Shown here: piece after piece, positions 14,978-21,270 of the stretch
Layout: every line of letters begins with the position of its first letter
Numbering within the stretch: the stretch's first letter is position 1
NCBI GenBank assembly: GCA_035458865.1
Contig: DATHYZ010000003.1
Span: forward strand, 1 to 21,270
Length of the DNA: 21,270 nucleotides
Direction: 5' to 3'
Source: DATHYZ01 sp035458865
GTDB lineage: Bacteria > Chloroflexota > Limnocylindria > Limnocylindrales > CSP1-4
The notes under the pieces: generated by a model
Told to the model about the DNA's origin: nothing
The model's input: only the letters and a program-made list of their open reading frames with translations
Database searches by the model: none
Position numbers and translations under genes: made by a program

Positions 14978-15024
14978 GGGCACCGGCCGTGCCCGGACGA
15001 GCCGGGCCGGGCATCGGCCCGGCT
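14978..15024. terminator. Tandem hairpins between corrinoid operon and DUF1638 gene
   Basis: Two consecutive inverted repeats fill the convergent gap: GGGCAC-CGGCC-GTGCCC (14978-14994) and GCCGGGCCG-GGCAT-CGGCCCGGC (15001-15023, extendable by one A-T pair). The second runs into the DUF1638 stop codon (15023-15025). They probably end transcription from both sides. No T-runs. Confidence 0.55.
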
Positions 15025-15760
15025 AGCCGGACTGGGCGCGCACGACCGCGTCGTCGTACGACATGACCAGCTGCTCGCCGGGCTGCAGGACCAGGTAGTC
15101 GTCGGCCCCCCAGTCGCCGTCGATGAGCCGCTTCACCAGGAGCAGCTCGCCGGCCATCCGCTCGAAGCGCCAGCCGCGCTGCTCGGCCTCGCGCTGCGCC
15201 TGGGCCTCCACGGCGCGGCCGTCCCCCACCCCCAGGTCGATGAAGGCAGCCCGGTCGTAGTGGGCCAGCCACGACCCCATGGCCTCCATGAGGTAGTCGG
15301 CGTTGTCCCGCCCGTACCGCCGCACGTACTCCTCGTAGGTCGCCCGCATGTCCGTGTCGCTGATGGCACCGACGCCGGTGAAGGGGCTCGCGTCGTCGGT
15401 CCGCTCGATGTAGTCCTGGACGTACCAGAACGTCCCGGGAGCGGTCGTCGTCTCCGACCGGTAGCGGTCGCGCGAACCCAGGAACAGGGTGATGCAGTCG
15501 TGCGCCCGGGGGACGACCACCGGGATGGGGCCGGCGCGCAGGCCGGCGGTGGCGCCGCCGCAGAGCCCGTAGGCGAGGACGACGGCGTCGTAGACGGCAG
15601 CGGCCGCGTCGATCTCCGCCTGCAGGAGCGACCGGAGGTTCGGGGGGTCGTCGTGGAGCCCTCGACGCTCGAGCCGCACGTCCACGATGTGGGGCGAGCG
15701 CGCCGCACAGAGGTAGACGGGACGGGCGAGCACCTCGCAGGTGAGCGCCAGGATCCGCAT
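15023..15760 (-). CDS. DUF1638 protein, presumed accessory to corrinoid methyl transfer
   Basis: 245 aa, biochemical role not established. Family features seen: ALTCEVLARPVY (5-16), VLAYGLCGGATAGL (61-74), and VPRAHDCITLFLGSRDRY, with Cys8, Cys67, His87 and Cys89 as candidate metal or cofactor ligands; GTFWYVQDYIE follows. From general knowledge, DUF1638 genes often occur beside corrinoid methyltransferase (MttB-superfamily, B12-binding protein, RamA/RACo) genes. Here it faces the corrinoid operon across a 52-bp gap with tandem hairpins, so it cannot be in that operon. It starts 10 nt after the flippase-like gene on the same strand and is likely transcribed with it. Function inferred from context only. 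Confidence 0.85.
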   Translation of the reverse strand: MRILALTCEVLARPVYLCAARSPHIVDVRLERRGLHDDPPNLRSLLQAEIDAAAAVYDAVVLAYGLCGGATAGLRAGPIPVVVPRAHDCITLFLGSRDRYRSETTTAPGTFWYVQDYIERTDDASPFTGVGAISDTDMRATYEEYVRRYGRDNADYLMEAMGSWLAHYDRAAFIDLGVGDGRAVEAQAQREAEQRGWRFERMAGELLLVKRLIDGDWGADDYLVLQPGEQLVMSYDDAVVRAQSG

Positions 15761-15770
15761 CAGCGAGCCA

Positions 15771-16994
15771 TCAGGTCGCTGGCGTCGGCGTCACGTCAGC
15801 CCCGCTGGCCGCCTCCCGGAGCTCGGCCGTGGTCGGCAGCATGGGCTTGCCGCGCCGTGCGAGCTTGAGGAGGATCCAGGCGAGCGGGATCGGGATGAAC
15901 CACTGGTAGATCCGCATCAGGAAGACGCCCGCCGAGATCTCCGCCTGGTACTGGCCCCCGGTGATCGCCGTGAACATCGAGATCATCAGGAGCTCGGGAA
16001 GCCCGGCCCCACCCGGCGCGATCGGGACGATGAGGATGATCCAGGTCACCGAGTAGACCGCCAGCACCTCGAGCGTGGAGATCTCGCTCTCCGGCACCCC
16101 GACCGCCCGGAGGGACGCGAGCAGGACGATCGCCCAGGCGAACTTCGAGAGGATCGAGACGACGATCCCGAGCCGGCCGCGCTCACGGATGACCGAGCCC
16201 ATCTGGTCCCGGAACCGAGCGACGGCTCCGGCCACGTCGGGCCCATCGGAGCGGCCGAGCTTCCGCAGGGTCCAGTCGACCGAGCGCTGGGCGCTGCTGC
16301 CGACCCAGTCGGCAAGCCGCTGGGATCGGACGACGGCGACGATGGCCCCGCCCAGCACGAAGAAGCCGACGACCCCGAGCAGAGCGATGAAGCCGACGGT
16401 CCGGATCTGGCCACGATCCTCGATCTGGCCCGCCAGCAGGAGCGGGACGATGACGAAGATCGGCATCGCCATGCGGCTGAGCATGTCGGCGACGCCGTAC
16501 AGCGCCACGCCGGAGGCCGTCGCGGCATTCGACATGCCCCAGCCACGGATGACCACCCAGGTGACACCCATGTTCCACGGGCCCGCCGGGATGCTGGCCC
16601 CGGTCCCGCTCAGGATGAGCCAGGCCGACGTGCCGCGGATGATGGAGAGGCCCGGGATCAGCGACGAGAAGATCGCCCCGCTGATCACCCAGGCGACGAT
16701 CCCCACGACGGTCATGAGGCCGATCTGCCACGCGTCGAGCGCGGCGAAGGCATCGAGGATCTCCTGGTAGTCGATGAACTGCGGGATGATCAGCCCGAAG
16801 ACGACGACCAGGACGAGGATGATCAACCCGGACCGAAGGATCGTGCTCCGACGGCTGGGCTGACCGGCGACGGCGGCCGACACCGGCTTCTCGCCGTTCC
16901 CGTCCCGCGGGGGCGGCGGCGACACGGCGGCATCGCCAGGGTCGACCCGCGTGCCGGCTCCCTGCGTCGTGTCGGGGCCGCGCTCCTCGGACAT
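15771..16994 (-). CDS. Flippase-like integral membrane protein (LPG_synthase_TM / UPF0104 family)
   Basis: 407 aa. A cytosolic, Pro/Gly-rich N-terminal tail of about 50 residues precedes multiple membrane helices, beginning at 54-71 and 90-112. Family-like segments are GASIPAGPWNMGV (132-144), ALYGVADMLSR (165-175), and the late PIAPGGAGLPELLM followed by FLMRIYQWFIPIPLAWILL. These resemble the membrane part of lysylphosphatidylglycerol synthases and related proteins (AglD/MprF N-domain), often thought to move lipids; no aminoacyl-transfer domain is present. The ATG at 16994 has AGGGAG 6 nt upstream and is preferred to upstream in-frame starts (frame open to 17165). It precedes the DUF1638 gene by 10 nt. 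Substrate unknown. Confidence 0.85.
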   Translation of the reverse strand: MSEERGPDTTQGAGTRVDPGDAAVSPPPPRDGNGEKPVSAAVAGQPSRRSTILRSGLIILVLVVVFGLIIPQFIDYQEILDAFAALDAWQIGLMTVVGIVAWVISGAIFSSLIPGLSIIRGTSAWLILSGTGASIPAGPWNMGVTWVVIRGWGMSNAATASGVALYGVADMLSRMAMPIFVIVPLLLAGQIEDRGQIRTVGFIALLGVVGFFVLGGAIVAVVRSQRLADWVGSSAQRSVDWTLRKLGRSDGPDVAGAVARFRDQMGSVIRERGRLGIVVSILSKFAWAIVLLASLRAVGVPESEISTLEVLAVYSVTWIILIVPIAPGGAGLPELLMISMFTAITGGQYQAEISAGVFLMRIYQWFIPIPLAWILLKLARRGKPMLPTTAELREAASGADVTPTPAT

Positions 16995-17022
16995 CTCCGT
17001 CTCCCTCGCTCCTGGTCGCCCC

Positions 17023-17028
17023 ATGGTA
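17023..17028 (-). promoter_or_regulatory. Candidate -10 (TACCAT) of flippase-DUF1638 unit
   Basis: TACCAT on the minus strand, in the 86-bp gap after the small membrane protein gene. A start 6-7 nt downstream would give a leader of roughly 20 nt containing the AGGGAG ribosome site at about -12 to -7. No -35 is evident. Confidence 0.35.
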
Positions 17029-17080
17029 GGCGACAAGCTGGTCAGGTGGCGGGCCGGCTGGACCCCTCGGGAGCGTGCGG

Positions 17081-17524
17081 TCAGCCGCGGGGCAGGACCA
17101 GGAGCAGGGCCAGCCCGATCCCCACGACGAGAAGCGCGGCCGCCACCCTCGCGGAGAGCGGCCACGGCCGTCGGACGACCACGAGGTTCGTCATGGCCCC
17201 CAGGGCGGCCATGAACGCACCCGGCAGGCCCCCGATCGAAACGAAGACGAGCGGCAGCACGACGAGCGCGATCTCGAGCAGCGTCAGGCGAGGCTCGACC
17301 GGGTAGTCGCGGTCGCCGATGCGGGCCCGCAGGCCCAGGAAGGCCCCATGGAGGGTCAGGGTTGCCTCCCCTCCCCCCGGCAGCGGGATCGGGTAGACGG
17401 GCCGGCCGCGGCCCCGCCGTGGCTCGACGAGGACCCCGCCCACGAGAACCCGGGGACCGCGGACCAGGTCCGGCTCGACGACGATCTCCGGGCAGCCGGG
17501 GAGGTCCGGCGCGATGGCCGCCAC
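17081..17524 (-). CDS. Small membrane protein of unknown function following rel
   Basis: 147 aa from a GTG that begins 2 nt after the rel stop codon, so it is very likely translated from the rel transcript. The N-terminal half (1-75) is soluble and predicted beta-rich, with many Gly/Pro and an RGRGRP stretch. The C-terminal half has two or three hydrophobic segments: about 80-100 (TLLEIALVVLPLVFVSIGG), a less clear FMAALGAMTNLVVV, and a final helix at about 125-144 ending in LLLVLPRG. I do not recognise a named family. The upstream open frame to 17788 is antisense-type sequence overlapping rel and was discarded. Function not assignable. Confidence 0.7.
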   Translation of the reverse strand: MAAIAPDLPGCPEIVVEPDLVRGPRVLVGGVLVEPRRGRGRPVYPIPLPGGGEATLTLHGAFLGLRARIGDRDYPVEPRLTLLEIALVVLPLVFVSIGGLPGAFMAALGAMTNLVVVRRPWPLSARVAAALLVVGIGLALLLVLPRG

Positions 17525-17526
17525 CG

Positions 17527-19857
17527 TCAGCTCAGGTCGCGCTGGACCGAGAGGACGTCGCGGACCTGCTCGATGCGGCTCATGACGCGGGCGAGCTGGG
17601 CGACCGACGAGACCTGCAGGGTCGCGGTCACCACGGCGGTGTGGTCCGGCCCGACGTTCACGGCCGCCGCGATGATGTTGACCTTGTTCTCGGCCACGAC
17701 CTGGGTGATCTCGTGGAGCAGACCCGGCCGGTCGTACGCCTCGACCCGGATCGCGATCGGGTACGTCTGGGTCGGCTGGGCCTCCCACTCGACTTCGATC
17801 AGGCGTCCGACCTCACGCTCGTTGATCGCCGTCGGGCAGGTTCGCAGGTGGACCGTGACCCCCTTGCCCCGCGTGATGAAGCCCAGGATCGGGTCCCCCG
17901 GGATGGGGTGGCAGCACTTGGCGAAGCGGGTCAGGAGATCGCCGACGCCCTTGACCCGGACGCCGCCGGCCGGGGTCGGCTGGGGCGGCGGGGTGACCGG
18001 GGGCAGGGCCAGGGACGAGTCGTCGAGGACGCCGAGCCGGGTGACGACCTGCTGGGCCGAGATCGCGCCGTAGCCGACCGCGGCGTAGAAGTCATCCACG
18101 TGATCGAAGTTGTAGCCGTGCCCGACGTCGGCGATCCGGTCCACCCCCACCTCGGAGATCGACGTCCGGGCCAGGCGTCGGAGCTCCCGCTCGACGGACT
18201 CGCGACCGTGGGCGATGTTCTCGTCGCGGTCCTTGCGCTTGAACCATTGCCGGATCTTCTCCCGGGCGTGGGAGGTGCGGACGATGTTCAGCCAGTCGCG
18301 CGACGGCCCGTGCTCGCCCTTGGTCGTGACGATCTCGACGATGTCGCCGTTCTTGAGCCGGTAGTCGAGCGGTACGAGCCGGTTGTTGACCTTGGCGCCG
18401 ATGGTCCGGTGGCCAACGTCGGTGTGGATCCGGTAGGCGAAGTCGAGCGGGGTCGCCCCGGCCGGCAGGTCCTTGATGTCGCCACGCGGAGTGAACACGA
18501 AGACCTGGTCCTGGAAGAGGTCGAGCTTGAGGCCCTCCAGGAACTCGCTCGCGTCGGAGACCTCGCGCTGCCAGTCCATGAGCTGGCGGAGCCAGGCGAG
18601 CTTCGCGTCGTAGGCGCGGTCGGCGCGGGTTCCGTCCTTGTAGCGCCAGTGGGCCGCGATGCCGACCTCGGCCACCTGGTGCATCTGGTGGGTCCGGATC
18701 TGGATCTCGAGCGGCTTCCCGTCGAGCGCGATGACCGCGGTGTGGAGGCTCTGGTAGAGGTTGTTCTTGGGGACGGCGATGTAGTCGTCGAACTGGCCGG
18801 GGATGGGCCGCCAGAGCGAGTGGACGACGCCCAGGGCCGCATAGCAGTCGCGGACGTCGTCGACGAGGACCCGGATGGCGTACACGTCGTAGATCTCGCC
18901 GAATTCGGCGCCCTTGCGGAGCATCTTCTTCCAGATGCTGTAGAGGTGTTTCGGGCGTCCCTGCAGATCGGGCTCGATGCCGGCCGCCTCGAGCACGGGC
19001 TCGAGGGCGGCGATGGCCCGGTCGATGAAGCTCTCGCGGCCCTTCCGGCGCGTCGCCAGCAGGCGGGCAAGCTCGCGGTATCGCTCGGGCTCGAGCACCT
19101 TGAACGCGAGGTCCTCGAGCTCCCACTTGATCTGCCAGATCCCGAGCCGCTCGGCCAGCGGCGCGTAGATCTCCATCGTCTGGCGGGCGATCCGCTCCTG
19201 CTTCTCGAACGGCAGCGCGCCGAGCGTCCGCATGTTGTGGAGGCGATCGGCGAGCTTGATGAGGACGACGCGGATGTCCTCCGCCATCGCCAGGAACATC
19301 TTGCGGATGTTCTCGGCCTGCTGCTGTTCCCGCGACAAGGTATTGAACTTGGAGAGCTTCGTCACGCCGTCGACGAGATGCGCGACCTCGGGACCGAAGC
19401 GCTGCTCGACATCGGCCAGGCTGAAGTCGGTGTCCTCCGGCACGTCGTGCAGGAGCGCCGCCTGGACCGCGATCGGGTCGATCCCCAGCTCGGCCACGAT
19501 CCTGGCCGAGGCGATCGGATGGGTGACGTAGGGCTCGCCGGATGCCCGGCGCTGGCCGTCGTGCGCCTCCACCGCGAGGTCGAAGGCGCGGCCCACGGCA
19601 TCCAGGTCCGCCCCCGGGTACGTATCCGCCGTGACCCCCAGGAGCTCGCTTCGGAGGCCCTCGACGTCGATCGGGCGGACCTTGACGCCCGGAGGCGTGG
19701 GCACCGGGCCACGGGCCGGCAGCGTCGCCGTGGTCCCGTCGGCCGCCCCGGCCTCGGCGCTCGCGCCGCGCCGCCGTCGGCCCTGGCCATCCCGGGCCGC
19801 CCGCCCGGGTCGCTCCGGACGAGGCTGGGCGTCAGACGCGGTGTGCGGCGTGGTCAT
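17527..19857 (-). CDS. rel: Bifunctional (p)ppGpp synthetase/hydrolase (Rel/SpoT family)
   Basis: 776 aa, full-length RSH enzyme making and degrading the stringent-response alarmone. Domains seen: low-complexity N-terminus (1-60); HD hydrolase domain with His113, HD at 137-138, ED at 141-142 and KLADRLHNMRTL (201-212), so hydrolase activity is expected; synthetase domain with GRPKHLYSIWKKM (300-312), YDVYAIRV (323-330) and EIQIRT (384-389); TGS domain about 451-512; helical region; conserved-cysteine domain with Cys648-Cys649-His650 and Cys674; C-terminal ACT domain about 702-775. The ATG at 19857 lies 9 nt after TAGACT and lacks a Shine-Dalgarno. The N-terminal 60 residues are longer than in many homologues; a later start would leave a more typical protein but has no better signal. 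Followed by a small membrane protein gene. Confidence 0.97.
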   Translation of the reverse strand: MTTPHTASDAQPRPERPGRAARDGQGRRRRGASAEAGAADGTTATLPARGPVPTPPGVKVRPIDVEGLRSELLGVTADTYPGADLDAVGRAFDLAVEAHDGQRRASGEPYVTHPIASARIVAELGIDPIAVQAALLHDVPEDTDFSLADVEQRFGPEVAHLVDGVTKLSKFNTLSREQQQAENIRKMFLAMAEDIRVVLIKLADRLHNMRTLGALPFEKQERIARQTMEIYAPLAERLGIWQIKWELEDLAFKVLEPERYRELARLLATRRKGRESFIDRAIAALEPVLEAAGIEPDLQGRPKHLYSIWKKMLRKGAEFGEIYDVYAIRVLVDDVRDCYAALGVVHSLWRPIPGQFDDYIAVPKNNLYQSLHTAVIALDGKPLEIQIRTHQMHQVAEVGIAAHWRYKDGTRADRAYDAKLAWLRQLMDWQREVSDASEFLEGLKLDLFQDQVFVFTPRGDIKDLPAGATPLDFAYRIHTDVGHRTIGAKVNNRLVPLDYRLKNGDIVEIVTTKGEHGPSRDWLNIVRTSHAREKIRQWFKRKDRDENIAHGRESVERELRRLARTSISEVGVDRIADVGHGYNFDHVDDFYAAVGYGAISAQQVVTRLGVLDDSSLALPPVTPPPQPTPAGGVRVKGVGDLLTRFAKCCHPIPGDPILGFITRGKGVTVHLRTCPTAINEREVGRLIEVEWEAQPTQTYPIAIRVEAYDRPGLLHEITQVVAENKVNIIAAAVNVGPDHTAVVTATLQVSSVAQLARVMSRIEQVRDVLSVQRDLS

Positions 19858-19866
19858 CAGGTGCCG

Positions 19867-19872
19867 AGTCTA
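19867..19872 (-). promoter_or_regulatory. -10 hexamer TAGACT of rel
   Basis: TAGACT on the minus strand in the 37-bp gap after murE, 9 nt before the rel ATG. It is embedded in the same GGTAGACTCGG string as the hisS site. It suggests rel can be transcribed apart from murE with a leader of only a few nucleotides. Confidence 0.45.
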
Positions 19873-19894
19873 CCAGCGCACCCGGCGGCGCCCG

Positions 19895-21270
19895 TCAGCC
19901 GCCCTCGCCGCGCCAGCCGAGCTCCACCAGCAGCGACCGAGCGACGGCCGCCTCGTCCCATGGGGCCGGCCCGTCCGGGCCGATGATCGAGCGCTCGTGC
20001 CCCTTCCCGGCGAGGACGACCACGTCGCCGGGCCGGGCCGCCTCGAACGCGGCCCGGATGGCGGTCCGCCGATCGGCGATGCAGAGGAGATCGCTCCCCC
20101 TCACCCGCCCGACCGCCTCGGCCCCGGCGGCGATCTCGTCGAGGATCGCCTCGCGGTCCTCCCCGCGCGGGTCCTCGTCGGCGACGACGACCAGGCGGCA
20201 ACGCTCACCGGCGACCCGACCCATCATCGGCCGCTTCGCCCGGTCCCGCTCACCCGCGGACCCGAAGACGGCGATCAGCCCCCCGCCACGGTCGGCCGCC
20301 GTTGGGCCCAGCAGGTCGAGGACCAGGCCCAGCGATGCCGGGCTGTGGGCGAAGTCGACGACCACGTCGAAGGGCTGGCCGTGGTCGATCCGCTCCATCC
20401 GACCCGGGATCGCGCGGACTCCCTCGAGGCCGGCGCGGACCCGTTCCGGGTCGAGACCGAGGGCCTCGCCCAGGGCGACGATCGCCAGCGCGTTGTGGAC
20501 GTTGAAGCGCCCGGCCAGCTGGAGCGCCAGACGGCCACTCCCGGCGCTCGAGCGGTACTCGATCCGGAGTCGGTCGACGCCCTCGTCGACTGCGAGCGCC
20601 CGGACGTCGGCGTCCGCCCCGGTGCCATACGTGAGGAGGCGCGCACCCGCCGTCCGGGTGGCGTCGGCGAACCACGACCAGCTCGGGTCGTCGCGGTTGA
20701 CGATCCCGACCCTCGGCCAGGCCGGCGGATCCGGGCGCGTCTCCGGCCGATCGGCCGGGCCCAGCGCCTCGAACAGGCGGAGCTTCGCCGCCCGGTAGGC
20801 CTCGTAGCTGCCGTGGAGCTCCAGGTGCTCGTGGGTCAGGTTGGTGAGGATCGCGGCGTCGTAGGCGACCCCGCGAACGCGGTCGAGGGCCAGGCCGTGC
20901 GACGTGGTCTCCAGGACGGCCGCCCGGTCCCCCGCGTCCGCCATGGTCTTGAGGAGCGCCTGGAGCCGCGGAGCCGGCGGCGTCGTGACGTGCTCCGGGG
21001 TGGGCTCCTCGAGGCCGCCGATCCGGAGATGGACCGTGCCGACCAGGCCCGTGGCGAGACCGGCCGCCTCGAGCGCGGCGACGGCCAGGAAGGACGTCGT
21101 GGTCTTGCCGTCCGTGCCGGTGACGCCCACGACCCCGAGCCGCTCCGACGGGTCCCCGTACCACCACGCCGCGGCGTCCGCCAGGGTGGCCCGGGAGGAG
21201 GCGACGACGAGCTGGGGGATGCCGACCTCCGGGACGGGCCGCTCGACGATCGCCAGGGCGGCACCAGCGG
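19895..21270 (-). CDS. murE: UDP-MurNAc-L-Ala-D-Glu ligase MurE (partial, N-terminus beyond window)
   Basis: Mur ligase that adds the third residue, a diamino acid, to the peptidoglycan precursor in the cytoplasm. About 458 residues are visible, missing only the first few dozen. The frame continues to the right edge with N-domain sequence (for example VGIPQLVVASSRATLADAAA), so the ATG-like start at 21130 is internal. Seen: ATP-binding GVTGTDGKTTT, ETTSHGLALDRV, LTNLTHEHLELHGS, DFAHSPASLGLVLDLL, GSAGERDRAKRPMMG, and near the C-terminus ADEDPRGED and LAGKGHERS. The amino-acid-selecting motif, DNPR in meso-diaminopimelate enzymes, is DEDPR here; the Arg is kept but the Asn is not, so the residue added (DAP, ornithine or other) is unsettled. 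rel follows after 37 bp. Confidence 0.93.
   Translation of the reverse strand, partial: AGAALAIVERPVPEVGIPQLVVASSRATLADAAAWWYGDPSERLGVVGVTGTDGKTTTSFLAVAALEAAGLATGLVGTVHLRIGGLEEPTPEHVTTPPAPRLQALLKTMADAGDRAAVLETTSHGLALDRVRGVAYDAAILTNLTHEHLELHGSYEAYRAAKLRLFEALGPADRPETRPDPPAWPRVGIVNRDDPSWSWFADATRTAGARLLTYGTGADADVRALAVDEGVDRLRIEYRSSAGSGRLALQLAGRFNVHNALAIVALGEALGLDPERVRAGLEGVRAIPGRMERIDHGQPFDVVVDFAHSPASLGLVLDLLGPTAADRGGGLIAVFGSAGERDRAKRPMMGRVAGERCRLVVVADEDPRGEDREAILDEIAAGAEAVGRVRGSDLLCIADRRTAIRAAFEAARPGDVVVLAGKGHERSIIGPDGPAPWDEAAVARSLLVELGWRGEGG

Noticed and set aside
17362..19986. 874-codon open frame on the plus strand opposite rel and the small membrane protein gene
   Set aside because: Lies wholly antisense to rel, whose motifs are complete; low-complexity composition and no domain.
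1..21270. tRNA/rRNA genes, insertion sequences, prophage parts, CRISPR arrays
   Set aside because: No tRNA cloverleaf or rRNA-like stretch, transposase or integrase frame, or regularly spaced direct repeats were seen; gaps are too short for most of these.

Overview
This window is a GC-rich (roughly 70%), densely coded bacterial chromosome segment. It shows no mobile elements, tRNA, rRNA or CRISPR. Core proteins (MnmA, TypA, AspRS, HisRS, Rel, MurE) look ordinary and bacterial. Very high GC, frequent GTG starts, -10-type promoters directly abutting start codons, and a corrinoid methyl-transfer operon beside a DUF1638 gene would all fit a Chloroflexota lineage such as Limnocylindria/Ellin6529-type soil or aquatic bacteria. 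That assignment is inference, not proof.

Layout, left to right. (1) 1-3797, minus strand: typA, then a cysteine desulfurase, then mnmA (cut by the left edge); the last two form a tRNA thiolation pair. (2) 3840-5278, plus strand: a MocA-like nucleotidyltransferase-fold protein with a degenerate signature, overlapping an exported or membrane-anchored alpha/beta hydrolase. (3) 5315-8171, minus: aspS followed by an EamA/DMT-family transporter. (4) 8233-8595, plus: a small DsrE-fold protein, convergent with hisS (8626-9900, minus) across a shared symmetric hairpin.

(5) 10080-14970, plus: the most interesting part, a tightly overlapping four-gene operon. It encodes a ferredoxin-ASKHA corrinoid activator (RACo type), a methylenetetrahydrofolate reductase with a fused MetV-type cysteine-rich tail, a pterin-binding (DHPS-fold) methyltransferase and a B12-binding corrinoid protein. 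A DUF1638 gene lies convergently just beyond it. Together these form a complete corrinoid-to-tetrahydrofolate methyl branch with its own reactivator, but no substrate-specific methyltransferase and no homocysteine-binding module are present in the window. The methyl donor or acceptor is therefore unknown.

(6) 15023-21270, minus: murE (cut by the right edge), a bifunctional-looking Rel (ppGpp) protein with a small membrane protein behind it, then a flippase-like LPG_synthase_TM protein followed by the DUF1638 gene.

Intergenic space is small; the longest gap is 179 bp (9901-10079), between hisS and the corrinoid operon. Several genes (cysteine desulfurase, typA, the MocA-like gene, aspS, hisS, rel) have a TAnnnT-like hexamer 6-9 nt before the start codon and no convincing Shine-Dalgarno sequence, suggesting leaderless or near-leaderless mRNAs. 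The corrinoid operon, the DsrE gene and the flippase gene instead have a leader with a Shine-Dalgarno sequence.
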